Source: Cryptomeria japonica
Lineage: Eukaryota; Streptophyta; Pinopsida; Cupressales; Cupressaceae
Assembly (NCBI RefSeq): GCF_030272615.1
Contig: NC_081407.1
Coordinates: 441,285,213 to 441,349,212 of the forward strand
Reading direction: 5' to 3'
DNA: 64,000 bases
The position numbers were made by a program, and so were the translations under genes. Below are positions 10,684-23,295 of the stretch, one piece after another. Each line of letters opens with the position of its first letter. Position 1 is the first letter of the stretch. A model generated the notes under the pieces. That model had not been told where the DNA came from. It ran no database searches and saw only the letters and a program-made list of their open reading frames with translations.

Positions 10684-12275
10684 CTTATGTTTTTGGATTT
10701 TTTGAAGATTAGGAATGACAATGAATAAGGTATGCAACTAAGTGCAACCTTAAAAGATGAACATTGAATCTAGGACAAGAATGCAATCTATGTTTTTAGA
10801 CTTTTGAATATTGAGATGCAATGATCAAGAATGCAATCTATGTTTTTGGACTTTTGAATTTTGAGATGCAATGATATGCAGCTAAGTGAAACCTTAAAAA
10901 ATAATAATGCAACCTAGGGTAAGAGTGAAACCTATGTTTTTGTTATTTTTTCAACATTTGGACAAACTTTGAAATGCAACCCTAAAGACTTTACCCTTAG
11001 GAAATTGAAATGAAGTCAAGACCTTAAAAGGACAAAGGACAAAATGACAATAGGATAAATGACAATGTCTCACCTATATGCTTGGATACTAAACTAGGTT
11101 TGATAAGTTATGTTTATGAGAAAATAAATATTGGACAAGGTCAAGACTTCCTAGGAGTGACTTAGGGTTTAATCTAAAGTTTTGACAAAAAAAATTGGCA
11201 AACCTAATTTTGAGATTATTATGCAAAAGAACAATGATTAATGACAAGGACCTCGGGTATGAACCCAAGACATGATATGGATACGATATAAAGATGTGTT
11301 ATGACCTAGAGATATGAGATGACCTAAGGATATGAAATTAACCAAAGTTATGAATGACTTAAAAATGTGATATGACCTAAAGATATAAATGCAACCTTAT
11401 GTTATGATATGGAAAAAATTTGATTATGATGCAATGATATGATCTAGGGTTTATGATATGACCTAATGTTATGATATGATATGATATGACTTGGACCAAT
11501 GATATGATATGGCCTAATTATTTGAACTAAGGATATAAATGTAAATGTATGACAATGTGAACCTAAGACAAGACCTAGAATTAGACTATGCAATATTATA
11601 ACCTAATTCAAGAAGGACATATGCAAGGAAATGATTTGTGAGATATAAATAATATTACTTAAGATAAAACCCTATTTTGGTATGATAATGATAATGCAAA
11701 ATGTAACCTAATCTAAGACCTATTTTTGGGCATGATAATGCAAGATGTAACCTAAATGCAAATAGATGAAAATGAATGATAATAACCTAGGAAGATGACG
11801 TTAAACCTAAGTGCAAAATGAGGATGCCTACAATGAAATGGACTAAAATGAAGGGTAATGATTAGATATTTCCTAAGACCTAAGTTTGCAATATGCAAAA
11901 CCTAACCCTAAGTGGGATGAATTTTGAAACAAGGATATCCAATGTTTTGACATGTAATGCTCGCAAAAATACCCTAGGGAAATACATCCAACTAGCATAA
12001 AATAAGAGATAATAAATTTTTTTAAGCATCTACTTACAAAACACATTACACTATCATTACCCAAAAGCATTTTAACATCTACATATTATCATAATTACGC
12101 AATGTAATTCCCGCCAAAATACCCTAGAGAAACTAAGCATCTAACATACTAAATGGAGCTAAAAAAATAATAATATCTAATGCTACACATCATATCATCT
12201 ATGCAATATGAATCAATAATTATCATTTAAGCATAAAGATCATAAACCTTTTCACATAAGTTCATTAATCAAATA
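10684..12275. other. Leader or flank of element H with degenerate tandem repeats
   Basis: AT-rich, no gene. It begins with the right copy of the TSD of A and continues the sequence broken at 2026. Words such as GCAACTAAGTGCAA (1996-2010, about 10735-10750) and AAGAATGCAATCTATGTTTTT (10780s, 10820s) recur, showing a degenerate ~50-60-bp tandem structure. From about 11270 to 11560 a looser repeat of GATATGACCTAA type follows. The rest is unrecognised. Confidence 0.5.
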
Positions 12276-13228
12276 CGCAAGTAGAATAAACATCACAATC
12301 ATTACAACTATCTCTCTAGGGTACATTAATGTCATTACTTATTACAACTATCATAAGCAATAACATTATACTCACTTGATTACCACACTTATCATAAATT
12401 AATCCTTAATCTTAAACAAATGCAACTCATATACTTCCTTTCATTACGATATGCATTCTAGTTGATTATTTAACCATTATGGGATGCACTCTACACTATC
12501 ATCCAACTAACATGATATGCTTACTTTTTAAATACAAGACTAACCCCTTTTTTTAAGTTCATTTTATAACCAAATCCAAATGTGCTTAAACCCTTAACCA
12601 TTTCCTATCTACATGATCTTTATCCATCCATAATGATAATGCAATATGTAAAGCATACACATAGTCATCTTATCCATGCCACTCATGCATCTAAATTCCT
12701 AGTATGATCATTTCTTTTAACATTTATCTCAAGTGAATAATGAAAGGATCTTAATGTCATCCTATATGCTATGCATACTTTCCTAGCTTTCCAATGCAAT
12801 CACATGCATGACATTCTCAACTAGACATGTTATTATTTAACAACCACAATTCCCACCTTATGAGCATTTCATTCTCTTAAGGTTCTTTCACACATTAATC
12901 TACATCCTAAATGATAACCATGGAATCTAAATTAATAAAAATAATAACATAAATCAATTCCCTTCCAAATCTAAATCTGTTAAAAAGATGGATTTTTCAT
13001 GAAACCATTTACTCTCATTATAAAAGATCATCACCATACATCTCATAGTCTCATTATTACAAATCATGTCATAATCCTAAGATACCAACTACAATACAAT
13101 TACAATTAATATCATATGAATAATACATAATGAGCATGGATCCTCCTAATACATCTACATCTTTACATGATAATACATTACATGAATCTCAGATATCCAT
13201 TACATAAATCTGCTACAAGGAACATACA
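12276..13228. repeat. G1 repeat, left segment
   Basis: AT-rich non-coding sequence homologous by eye to 43583-44230. Anchor words include CTCTAGGGTACATTAATG here against CACTAGGGTACTTCAATG there, both near an ACGCAAG word. It ends at the TSD of K2 and continues at 28595. No gene seen. Confidence 0.55.
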
Positions 13229-13233
13229 TAAAC

Positions 13234-14716
13234 TGATAGTTCTAATACTTAATGTAAGTACAGATCCAATAGCCAACAAGATGAGAGGGGGGGTGAATCA
13301 TACAAACTTAATCTTCCATAAAAACATCAGATTCAACCTCGGTAACATATACTACAGTAATATAACTAAAACTACTAAACATGCAAACTCAAAAGCATAT
13401 AAACATCATAAACCTCATAACACCAGATTTAACGTGGAAACCCAAATAGGGAAAAAACACTGTGAGATTTCAGACCCACTAAGAAATATACTCTTCTAGA
13501 GTATGCTTGGTTAAAAGAAAATCCTGTTTAAGATTACAAACACATTGCTAGATGTGACCCGATTAAGGGATTTCCTTTAGATCTATTAGGATCTTCACCT
13601 TGTTCGAGGCGACCTTGTTAAAGGATTTCAAACACTCAATCAGAATGTCACCTTGCTAGAGGGTTTTACAAATAAGACTGTTAAGTCCACTCGGTTAAGA
13701 GATTTTTTGTCACTTCACAAAAAAATAGTAATAAAAATCTATCTGCAACTTCACATCTAAAATGCTAAAGCAGATTCTTATTTGCTCAATACAATCTAGA
13801 CATAGAACTAATCTTGTCCATCTGTTGGGCTTCTATACTCTATTATTCAAATAGGTCTTCAAGCTTTTGTGCTCGGTCATCACTATGTAGCATCCCTGTG
13901 CATAAATTTGCCTGCTTGCATTGTTTATCAACAATTCCTTATTTATAAATAATTAGCTAACCGCTTAATCTCCTTGATCACATTTCCCATGATCAATCAT
14001 AGCCATCAGATCTTCAAGCTTGTCTAGGTTTAATGTATCCTTTGATCTAAAAACTTTTTACCCTACCTAGGAACTTGCATACATTTCTTGGAACTTGTGC
14101 TAGGGTAATGCAGTTCAATCTATGTTGTAGATCTTCATGCCGATTTTCCTTTGACATAGATTCATTAACAAACTTCATTCACGTCATACCAATCATTTAA
14201 TCAGTTCCAGCTCATCAGCTTCCTTTATTAAATAACACATGTAACCATTTAATGCATTCTGTTACAGCTCAGTTATAACTTGGTTACAACTCGGTAAATA
14301 CTAAACTTCACTCGGTAGACATTTCACCTTCATTAACTGATAGCGATAACCTTAGGGTTTACCGACTAGGTTCCTTACTCGGTAACATAGTATAGTATTA
14401 ACCTTACAATTTACAACATATGTATGATGTCAAAACAATCTAAACATCATGATCTTATCATTGTCTGACTCGGTAATAGTTGCCCATTGAATACCTTATT
14501 CATCCCCTTATTCATCATATTCTTTCTGTGTCTTTTACCGACATCTTTATACTCATCAAATCATACTTCTCAAGATATGGCAACATCATACTGAAATAGA
14601 AAATCGATTTCTTGAAATCAATGACAAAATAATAATATCAAGACAGTAAACATCCTTAATCAGTTATATCCATAATCATCAACAACCTTCTCAATATTCT
14701 TATTGAAATGCTAACA
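13234..14716 (-). repeat. 3' LTR of K2
   Basis: Homologous to 27052-28560 and to the K1 LTRs. In sense it starts TGTTAGCATTTC at 14716 and ends CTATCA at 13234. It lacks the 29-nt extension found at the 5' end of the element. Confidence 0.9.
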
Positions 14717-14719
14717 ATA

Positions 14720-14730
14720 TCCCCCTTTGG
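14720..14730 (-). other. PPT of K2
   Basis: CCAAAGGGGGA in sense, four bases before the 3' LTR. A second purine tract (AAAGGGGGAGAAG) lies upstream, around 14874-14886. Confidence 0.75.
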
Positions 14731-14889
14731 CATTGATGGCAAAACCAATTGATTTGACCTAATATGATTCAGATTGCTGAAATGCTCTCTTCCTCTCATC
14801 AGACTTCTCCCCCATACATTATACTTCTCCTCTTTTCTCCAGTCTTCTCCCCTTTTTTTCAATCTTCTCTAGTCTTCTCCCCCTTTGAC

Positions 14890-14925
14890 TATTAGCATTT
14901 GGCATTATAACAGACAATAGGAGAT
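14890..14925 (+). other. 5' extension of K1
   Basis: TATTAGCATTTGGCATTATA at the left, ending AATAGGAGAT directly before the LTR TGTTGGCATTTC. From TTGGCATT onward it aligns with the extension of K2. Confidence 0.75.
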
Positions 14926-16435
14926 TGTTGGCATTTCAATAAGGATATTGAGAAGGTTGTTGATAATTATGGATATAACTGATTGAGGATGTTTACTGTC
15001 TTGCTATTATTATTTTGTCATTGATGTCAAGAAATTGATTTTCTAATTCAATATGATCTTGCCATAACTTGAGAAATATGATTTGAAGAGTATAAAGATG
15101 TCGGTAAAAGACATAGAAAGAATATGATGAATAAGGGGATGATTAAGGTATTCAATGGGCAACTATTACCGAGTCAGACAATGATGAGATCATGATGTTT
15201 AGATTGTTTTGACATCATACATATGTTGTAAATTGTAAGGTTAATACTATACTATGTTACCAAGCAAAGAACCTATTTGGTAAACCCTAAGGAACCTAGT
15301 CAGTAAACCCTAAGGTTATCGCTATCGATTGATGAAGACGGAATTTCTACCGAGTGAAGTTTAGTATTCACCGAGTTGTAACCGAGTTGTAACTGAGCTA
15401 CAACAGAATACATTAAATGTTTATATGCGTTATTTAATGAAGGAAGCTGATGAGCTGGAATTGATTAAATGATTGGTAAGCCATGCATGAAGTTTGTTAA
15501 TGAATCTATGATAAAGGAAAGTCCGTATGAAGATCTACAACATAGATTGAACTGCAATACCCTAGCACAAGTTCCAAGAAATGTATGCAAATTCCAAGGT
15601 GGGGTAAAATGTTTTTCAAATCAAAAGATACATTGAACCTAGACAAGATTGAAGATCTGATGGCTATGATTGATCATGGGAAATGTGATCAAGGAGATTA
15701 AGCAGTTAGCTAATTGTTTATAAATAGAAAACTATTGATAAACAATGTATGCGGGCAAATGTATGCATAGGGATGCTACATAGTGATTACCGAGCATAGA
15801 AGCATGAAGACCTATTTGAATAACAGAGTATAGAAGCCCAGCAGATGGACAAGATTAGTTCTAAGTCTAGATTATATTGAGCAAATAAGAATTTGCTTTA
15901 GCATTTTAGATTTGAAGTTGCAGATAGATTTTTATTACTGTTATTTTGTGAAAGTGACAGAAAATCTCTTAACCGAGTGGACTTAACAGTCTTATTTGTA
16001 AAAACCTCTAGCAAGGTGACATTCTGATTGAGTGTTTGAAATCCTTTAACAAGGTCACTTCTAACAAGGTGAAGATCCTAAAAGATCTGAGGGAAATCCC
16101 TTAACCGGGTCACATCTAGCAATGTGTTTGTAATCTTTAACAAGATTTGCTTTTAACTGAGCATACTCTAGAAGAGTATATTTCTTAGTGGGTCTGAAAT
16201 CCCACAAGGGTTTTTCCCTATTTGGGTTTCGACGTTAAATCTGATGTTATGAGGTTTATGATGTTTATATGCTTTTGAGTTTGCATGTTTAATAGTTTTG
16301 GTTATATTAGTGAAGTATATGTTACCGAGGTTGAATCTGATGTTTTTATGGAAGATTAAGTTTGTATGATTCACCCCTCCCCTGTCATCTTTTTGGCTAT
16401 TGGATCTGTACTTATATTAAGTATCAGAACTATCA
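14926..16435 (+). repeat. 5' LTR of K1
   Basis: A 1510-bp LTR from TGTTGGCATTTC to CTATCA, followed after two bases by the PBS. Confidence 0.92.
15719..15727 (+). promoter_or_regulatory. TATA box in 5' LTR of K1
   Basis: TATAAATAG, conserved in position among the K LTRs. Transcription probably starts about 30 bp downstream. Confidence 0.6.
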
Positions 16436-16437
16436 AT

Positions 16438-16449
16438 TGGTATCAGAGC
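16438..16449 (+). other. PBS of K1, initiator-Met type
   Basis: TGGTATCAGAGC, the complement of the 3' end of initiator tRNA-Met used by most plant Copia elements. Confidence 0.92.
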
Positions 16450-16499
16450 TTTGGACTCTGGAAGAAAATTTTAAAGGTACTTGAGTTAAAGATCCAAAG

Positions 16500-17510
16500 A
16501 TGTATAAGAGGGATGCACCGAAGCTGAACAAGTCAAGTTTCTCTACATGGAAAAAAAGGATGAAGCTATATCTATTAGGAGTTGGAGAATATGTTGTATA
16601 CTATCTGGAGAATGATTTTGTTACACCAAGAACCTATCCATTGACTATGGAAGAAATAAAGGCAAAGCAAGAACATATCCAAGCAATGATTGAAATAACA
16701 TCTACATTGACCAACTCAGAGTTTAATGACCTAGAAGGCTGCAATGATGTAAAGGCAATGTGGGATAAGCTCATATCAGTATATGGAGGAGATGAACATG
16801 TACAAAGAGAAAAAGTAGATAGTCTAAGAGGACAACTTGAATCTATGAGGATGAATGAAGGTGAGAACATAACTCAGTACAGTACAAGACTAAAGGAGAT
16901 TGTCAATCAAATCAAAGGAGCAGGTGGAACTATTGAAGAAAAGGATATAACAAGTAAGTTGTTAAGAACCCTTCTACCAACTTATGCAATTTGAGTCTCT
17001 ACAATCAATGAATTGAGGTTTGTACCTAATATTCCATTTTCTTTAGATGCTACTATTCGTAAGCTACATGCATTTGAGTAAAGTAACTTTGAGAACAGTG
17101 GATCTTCAGTAAATAAAGTTGAATCTGCATTTAGTTCTTTTCATCTTGATGAATCTAATGATTACAATGAAAGAAAGTATAAGTACTCTGAAGGAGATCA
17201 CAGTGGAGCAAGTGAAAGATTTCGTAAGAACATGGAAGAAGTACACAAACTATATGAGGAAATCAGAAAGCAAGAAGAGCTTGAAGGACTATTAGCAAGA
17301 AGGTTACCAAGAGGCAAAGGTAAGTATAAGGGAAAACTACCTTTGAAATGTTTCAATTGTGATAAATAGGACATATAGCTTCTAACTATCCTAACAAAGA
17401 TTCTACTAAAAAGAGAGATTACCGAGATGACAGACAGAAAGATAATCATTATAGAGGACACCGAGAATTCAAAAGAAGAGATAGAAAGACATGCTTAATA
17501 GCTGATGATG
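16500..17510 (+). pseudogene. K1 gag, interrupted
   Basis: Starts at ATG 16500 (MYKRDAPKLNKSSFSTWKK) and is open to a TGA at 16992-16994. K2 has CGA there, so this is a C-to-T change at a CpG. The reading resumes in frame with STINELR and meets a TAA shortly after the CATTTGAG at about 17070. The knuckle begins CFNC at 17349 but is lost to a TAG and a frame change, so the rest of the CCHC box is not readable in frame. Domain layout as for the K2 gag. The first 164 codons retain the capsid-like words. A functional Gag is not possible from this copy. Confidence 0.88.
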
Positions 17511-17559
17511 AATCCAATGATGATAAATCAGATGAACTGATACAGAGGAAGTAGTTTAT

Positions 17560-17850
17560 GTGGCTATCAAAGATGGATCAAATGAAGAAAGGTATGAAGA
17601 AAAAGCCCTAATATCTCGCATAAACACTAATGATTCTTGGATCATAGATAGTGGATGTTCACATCATATGACAGGTGATAAACACAAGTTTATTATGTTA
17701 GAAGATTATGATGGAGGCTATGTAAGATTTGGTAATGATGCACCATGTCCGGTAAGAGGTAAAGAATCCATAACACTTCTTGACAATGCAAGATGCAATT
17801 ATGTTTATTGGGTTGAAGGTTTGAAATATGATTTGTTGAGTGTAGCATAG
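17560..17850 (+). pseudogene. K1 aspartic protease
   Basis: An open segment with WIIDSGCSHHMTGD, the complete Copia protease active-site motif. Next come the VRFGNDAP flap-like region and VEGLKYDLLSVA before a stop at 17848-17850 (in K2 the same place reads AQLNNTGY, so Gln CAA or CAG became TAG). In the parent polyprotein it would release the other domains. It is separated from gag by stops, so it could not be translated as part of a gag-pol product. The start used here is just the first ATG in the segment. Confidence 0.85.
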
Positions 17851-17889
17851 CTAAACAACATAGGTTACTGAATAGAATTTCAAAAAGGA

Positions 17890-18950
17890 ATGGTCAAAGT
17901 TCATGACAAGAATGGAAAGTTAGCTGCTACCGGGACACAAACAAAAGGTAATACATTTCACCCTGATTCAACTCAAAACAAGTGTTTGTATGCAAAGATA
18001 GATGATACCTGGTTATGGCATAAAAGGTTTTGTCATGTAAATTTTGATAATCTGATCAAAATAAGCAAGAAGCACCGAGTAAGAGGTCTACTGAGTCTTG
18101 AAAAACCTGAGAATGCTATGTGTCGAGGATGCCAGATAGGTAAGATGACAAGATCAAGCTTTACAAGTAAGTCTTACACTTCTAAGGGAATTTTAGATCT
18201 TGTGCACACTGATCTTTGTGGTCCTATGAAAGTTCAAAGTTATTATGGTGATAAATATTTCATATTATTTATGGATGACTATTCAAGGATGATGTCAGTG
18301 ATGTTTTAAAAGAAAAATAAGAAGCTTTTCAAATATTTAAATGGTACAAGGCAAGAGTTGAAAATGAAACAGGAAGACAACTTAAATGTCTTAGATCAAA
18401 TAGAGGAGGAGAGTTTACATCTGATGAGTTCAACTTATTCTGCAATGATCATGGTATTAAAAGACAAGTCTCTGCACTGAGAACTCCATAACAAAATGGA
18501 ATAGCTAAGAGAAGAAATAGATCTATTATAGATTGTGCTAGAACACTGATGATTGAAAAGAAAGTGTCACAAACATTTTGGAGAGAACCAATAAGCACAA
18601 CAGTTTACACCCTGAACCGAGTACAATTGAAGATAGGTACTTTGAAGACACCATATGAAATCTAGTATGATAAGAAACCTAATGTAATTTATTTTAAAAT
18701 CTTTGGAAGTAGATGCTATGTTCACAAAGATGATAGAAATGGCAAGTTTGATCAGAAAAGTGAAGAAGGAGCATTTCTAGGTTATTCTTCTAGAAGCAAG
18801 GCATTTAAATGTCTGATCAAATCATCTAACAAAATAGTAGAAAGTGCAAATGTGAAAATTGATGAATTTGCAGAAAGAAATGATGAAGGAAATTCCAAGG
18901 AACCAGAAGACTATGATGAATTTGTCTATGTTTAACCGACAAGTCTTACC
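17890..18950 (+). pseudogene. K1 GAG-pre-integrase and integrase
   Basis: Open from 17890 to 18309, with the zinc finger WLWHKRFCHVNF and CRGCQIGK, then HTDLCGPM (first core acidic residue) and DDYSR. A TAA at 18307-18309 stops it where K2 reads LKEK. Beyond, LRSNRGGEF has Asn instead of the second catalytic Asp, the same change as in K2. Then a TAA precedes QNGIAKRRN; the expected catalytic Glu (AERRN) is Lys here. The C-terminal acidic region (EPEDYDEFVYV) follows with another stop. So two of three catalytic residues are altered and the frame is broken at least four times. Confidence 0.87.
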
Positions 18951-19130
18951 GAGAAAACTGTTGAAGAAAATGAAGAGAATATCCAGTTACTGAGTAATGA
19001 AGAAGATCATACAAAGCCTACGGAGCCTATATTAGCCAAGTCTGTCAGAAGACATCATGCACCAAGTCAGATTATAGGAGATAAGGATGATCCAGTGAAG
19101 ACAAGGAACAAACTAAGATAGAACACATGT

Positions 19131-20160
19131 TTGATATCTGAATTTGAACCGAGAATAGTGAAAGAGGCATTTAACAGTGAAGATTGGATAAATGCTATGA
19201 CAGAAGAGATTGATCAAATCAAGAATAATGACACATGGACACTAATCCCAAGACTGAAGGACAAAAATGTAATCGGTACAAAGTGGATTTTCAGAAACAA
19301 GCTAAATGAAAAAGGAGAGGTCATTAGAAACAAAGCAAGACTAGTTTGCAAAGGTTATGCTCAAGAAGAAGGAATTGATTATGGTGAAACTTTTGCACCT
19401 GTTGCTAGACTTGAAGGAGTAAGAACATTGTTGGCATATGCTGCTTACAAGAATTTCAAGGTATACCGAATGGATGTCAAATCTACATTTCTGAATGGAA
19501 TATTAGAAGAATAAGTTTTTATTGAACAACCTGAAGGATTTGTTGAAGACAAGAATAAATATTAGGTATGTAAATTGAACAAAGCTTTATATGGTTTGAA
19601 ACAAGCACCTAGAGCATGGTATGAAAGATTGCACTCTTATTTGATTAAGATTGGTTTTATAAGGACAAGTGAGAATAGCAATATGTACATGAAGAATGAT
19701 GAAAATGGAATACTGATCTCAGCCATATTTGTTGATGATATTATATTTTGTGGAAATGACTCTTTATGCAAGAACTTTGGAAATGAAATGAGAAAAGAAT
19801 TTGAGATGTCATTAATCGATGAGATAAAGTATTTTATAGGTTTACAGATACTGCAAATGAAAAATGAGATTTTCATTACTCAATCCAAGTACATAAAGGA
19901 AATCCTAAAGAAATTTGGAATGGAGGATTCAAAACCAGTAAGTACTCCTATGACTACCAACTATAAATTATCAAAGAATGATGAATCTGCATCTGTTGAT
20001 GAGACACTTTACCAATCCATGATTGGAAAGCTACAATATGTTGTTCACAGTAGACCAGACATAGCATATGCAGTAGGTGTAGTTGCAAGTTTCTCTGCAG
20101 ATCCTAAGGAAACACATATGACAACAATCAAAATAATTTTTAGATACTTGAAAGGCACTG
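19131..20160 (+). pseudogene. K1 reverse transcriptase domain
   Basis: Two open pieces, 19131-19514 and the start of 19575-20681, joined in the same frame across TAA (19512-19514, Glu in K2) and TAG (19563-19565, Gln in K2). Motifs: [44 protein letters not shown] (Ala to Thr), [15 protein letters not shown] and [11 protein letters not shown]. Thus the Asp pair of the catalytic FVDD box survives while stops fall between the fingers and palm. The domain is colinear with K2 throughout. Confidence 0.9.
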
Positions 20161-20681
20161 AGGATTATGGCTTAGTATATCAGAAAGGAAATGATTTTGA
20201 TTTAAAAGTTTATACTGATGCTAATTGGGCAGGCAACATTGATGACAAAAAAAGCACAAGTGGAGGAGCTTTCTTTTTAGGAGAAAGACTAGTAAGTTGG
20301 CTTAGCAAGAAACAAGGATGTGTTTCACAGTCAACAGCAGAAGCTGAATATGTTGTTACAGCATTGAATTGTACCAACATTGCATGGATCAAACAACTGT
20401 TGGAAGGTATAAATGAGAAAGTTACCGAGCCAGTAACTATATTCTATGACAATACTAGTGCCATTAACATTTCAAAAAATCATGTTATGCACTCTAAGAC
20501 AAAGCACATCTCTATCAAATATCATTATCTTAGAGAAGAAGCTCAAGAGAAGAAAGTGGTGTTGGAGTATGTTAGCACAAAGGAACAAATAGCAAATATC
20601 TTCACCAAAGCACTACCAAGGGACACTTTTGAATATCTCAGAAGTAAGTTCGGGGTCCTACCCCTATCTTCTACTCATTGA
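20161..20681 (+). pseudogene. K1 RNase H domain
   Basis: In frame with RT, no internal stop. VYTDANWAGN, KSTSGGAFFLGERL, QSTAEAEYVVT, IFYDNTSAI and the terminal IFTKALPRDTFEYLRSKFG are all readable, so the D-E-D residues of the family appear present. It ends PLSSTH then TGA at 20679-20681. It degrades template RNA in the copying step. Followed by about 400 bp of 3' untranslated sequence with two polypurine tracts. Confidence 0.9.
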
Positions 20682-21099
20682 CCGAGTTCGGTGAAAGCAT
20701 CAATCCGATGACTCTATCGAATATCTTTTTAGGAGTTGATGCTGATTTACACACTTTAAGATGTTTTCTAAAGGTGTATAGGAAATATTACAGGATACAA
20801 TACAAGGAATAGGAATTGAAGAAAAAATGCTCTGACCAAGACTGAATTGACACATTACAGCAGGAATTCACTTCATACAGGCAGAAATTATGTTTTAGTT
20901 CTTTACTTTTTGGCATTGTTGTTAAAGGGGGAGAAGACTAATATAAGGGAGAGAAGACTGAAAAAAGAGGAGAAGTCTAATGTTTGGGGGAGAAAGTCTG
21001 ATGATAGCAAGAGAGCATTTCAACATTTCAGAATCACAACAATCCGAATCTTTTAAGGTCAAATCAATTGGTTTTTCCATCAATGCCAAAGGGGGAGAT
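20682..21099 (+). other. K1 3' untranslated region with two PPTs
   Basis: Upstream tract AAAGGGGGAGAAG at 20924-20936 and terminal tract AAAGGGGGAGA at 21088-21098, the latter next to the 3' LTR. The sequence before the first tract (TTGGCATT at 20910) resembles the 5' extensions of K1, K2 and D. Confidence 0.75.
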
Positions 21100-22572
21100 T
21101 GTTGGCATTTCAATAAGGATATTGAGAAGGTTGTTGATGATTATGGATATAACTGATTAAGGATGTTTACTATTTTGATATTATTATTTTGTCATTGATG
21201 TCAAGAAATTGATTTTCTAATTCAGTATGATGTTGCCATATCTTGAGAAATATGATTTGAAGAGTATAAAGATGTCGGTAAAAGACACAGAAAGAATATG
21301 ATGAATAAGGGGATGATTAAGGTATTCAATGGGCAACTATTACTGAGTCAGACAATGATGAGATCATGATGTTTAGATTGTTTTGACATCATACATATGT
21401 TGTAAATTGTAAGGTTAATACTATACTATGTTACCAAGCAAAGAACCTATTTGGTAAACCCTAAGGAACCTAGTCAGTAAACCCTAAGGTTATCGCTATC
21501 GATTGATGAAGACGGAATTTCTACCGAGTGAAGTTTAGTATTCACCGAGTTGTAACCGAGTTGTAACTGAGCTACAACAGAATACATTAAATGTTTACAT
21601 GCGTTATTTAATGAAGGAAGCTAATGAGCTGGAACTGATTAAATGATTGGTAAGCTGTGCATGAAGTTTGTTAATAAATCTATGGCACAGGAAAGTCAGC
21701 ATGAAGATCTACAGTGCAGATTGAACCACAATACCCTAGCACAAGTTCCAAGAAATGTATGCAAGTTCCACGGTGGGGTAAAACATTTTTCAGATCGAAA
21801 GATACATTGAACCTGGACAAGATTGAATATCTGATGGCTATGATTGATCATGGGAAATGTGATCAAGGAGATTAAGCGGTTAGCTAATATTTTATAAATA
21901 GGAAACTATTGATAAACAATGTATGCACAGGGATGCTACATAGTGATTACCGAGCACAGAAGCTTGAAGACCTATTTGAATAACAAAGTATAGAAGCCCA
22001 ATAGATGGACAAGATTAGTTCTATATCTAGATTATATTGAGAAAATAAGAATCTTCTTTAGCATTTTAGATGTGAAGTTGCAGATAGATTTTTATTACGG
22101 TTATTTTGTGAAAGTGACAGCAAATCTCTTAATCAAGTGGACTTAATAGTCTTATTTGTAAAACCCTCTAGCAAGGTGACATTCTGATTGAGAGTTTGAA
22201 GTCCTTTAACAAGGTCACTTCTAACAAGGTGAAGATCCTAACAGATCTGAGGGAAATCCCTTAACCGGGTCACATCTAGCAATGTGTTTGTAATCTTTAA
22301 CAAGATTTGCTTTTAACTGAGCATACTCTAGAAGAGTATATTTCTTAGTGGGTCCGAAATCCCATAGTGGTTTTTCCCTATTTGGGTTTCTACGTTAAAT
22401 CTGGTGTTATGACGTTTATGATGTTTATGTGCTTTTGAGTTTGCATGTTTAACAGTTTTGGTTATATTAGTGAAGTATATGTTACCGAGGTTGAATCTAT
22501 GGAAGATTAAGTTTGTATGATTCACCCCCCCTCTCATCTTGTTGGCTATTGGATCTGTACTTATATTAAGTA
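21100..22572 (+). repeat. 3' LTR of K1, short at its end
   Basis: Homologous to 14926-16435, with small deletions, and ending in ATTAAGTA where the 5' LTR continues to CTATCA. The next bases (from 22573) already belong to the TSD and K2. Confidence 0.88.
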
Positions 22573-22803
22573 TCGACAACAATGCCAAAAAGTAAAGAAC
22601 TAAAACATAATTTCTTCCTGTATGAAGTGAATTCCTGCTATAATGTGTCAGCTTAGTCTCGGTCAGAGCACTTTGTCTTCAATTCCTTTTCCCTGTATTG
22701 TATCCTGCACACCTTTAGAATACATCCTAAAGTGTGTAAATGAGCATCAACTCCCAAAAGATATTCTATAGAGTCATCGAATTGATGCTTTCACTGAACT
22801 CAG

Positions 22804-23295
22804 TCAGTGAGTAGAAGATAGGGGTAGGACCCCTAACTTACTTCTGAGATATTCAAAAGTGTCCCTTGGTAGTGGTTTGGTGAAGATATCTGCTATTTGC
22901 TCCTTTGTGCTAACATATTCCAACACCACTTTCTTCTCTTGAGCTTCTTCTCTAAGATAATGATATTTGATAGAGATGTGCTTTGTCTTAGAGTGGATAA
23001 CAGGATTCTTCGAAATGTTAATGGCACTAGTATTTTCACAAAAAATAGTTACTGGCTCGGTAACTTTCTCATTTATACCTCCCAATAGTTGTTTTATCCA
23101 TGCTATATTAGTACAATTCAATGCTGCAGCAACGTATTCAGCTTCTGCTGTTGACTGTGAAACACATCCTTGTTTCTTGCTAAGCCAACTCACTAGTCTT
23201 TCTCCCAAAAAGAAAGCTCCTCCACTTGTGCTTTTTTTGTCATCAATGTTGCCTGCCCAATTAGCATCAGTATAAACTTTTAAATCAAAATCATT
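22804..23295 (-). pseudogene. K2 RNase H domain
   Basis: Continues RT in frame after the stop. Motifs: VYTDANWAGN (first Asp), KSTSGGAFFLGERLVSW, QSTAEAEYVAA (Glu), IFCENTSAI (Asp replaced by Glu), HSKTKHI and the C-terminal DIFTKPLPRDTFEYLR. It ends at PLSSTH and a stop at 22804. The domain removes the RNA strand during cDNA synthesis. K1 keeps YDNTSAI where this copy has CENTSAI, so a catalytic-site change is likely here. After its stop, about 230 bp of 3' untranslated sequence runs to the K1 insertion point at 22578. Confidence 0.88.

Larger units (their letters stand above)
14890..22572 (+). mobile_element. Element K1: Copia element nested in K2, opposite orientation
   Basis: Sister copy of K2, plus strand, about 7.68 kb, inserted in the 3' untranslated region of K2. 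Candidate TSD TTGAC (14885-14889) and TCGAC (22573-22577), one C-to-T apart. The LTRs are 14926-16435 and 21100-22572; the 3' LTR lacks the last ~13 bases (to CTATCA) found in the 5' LTR. The 5' side has a 36-nt extension. Because K1 and K2 face opposite ways, 14926-22572 and 22578-28560 form a multi-kilobase inverted repeat. Confidence 0.9.
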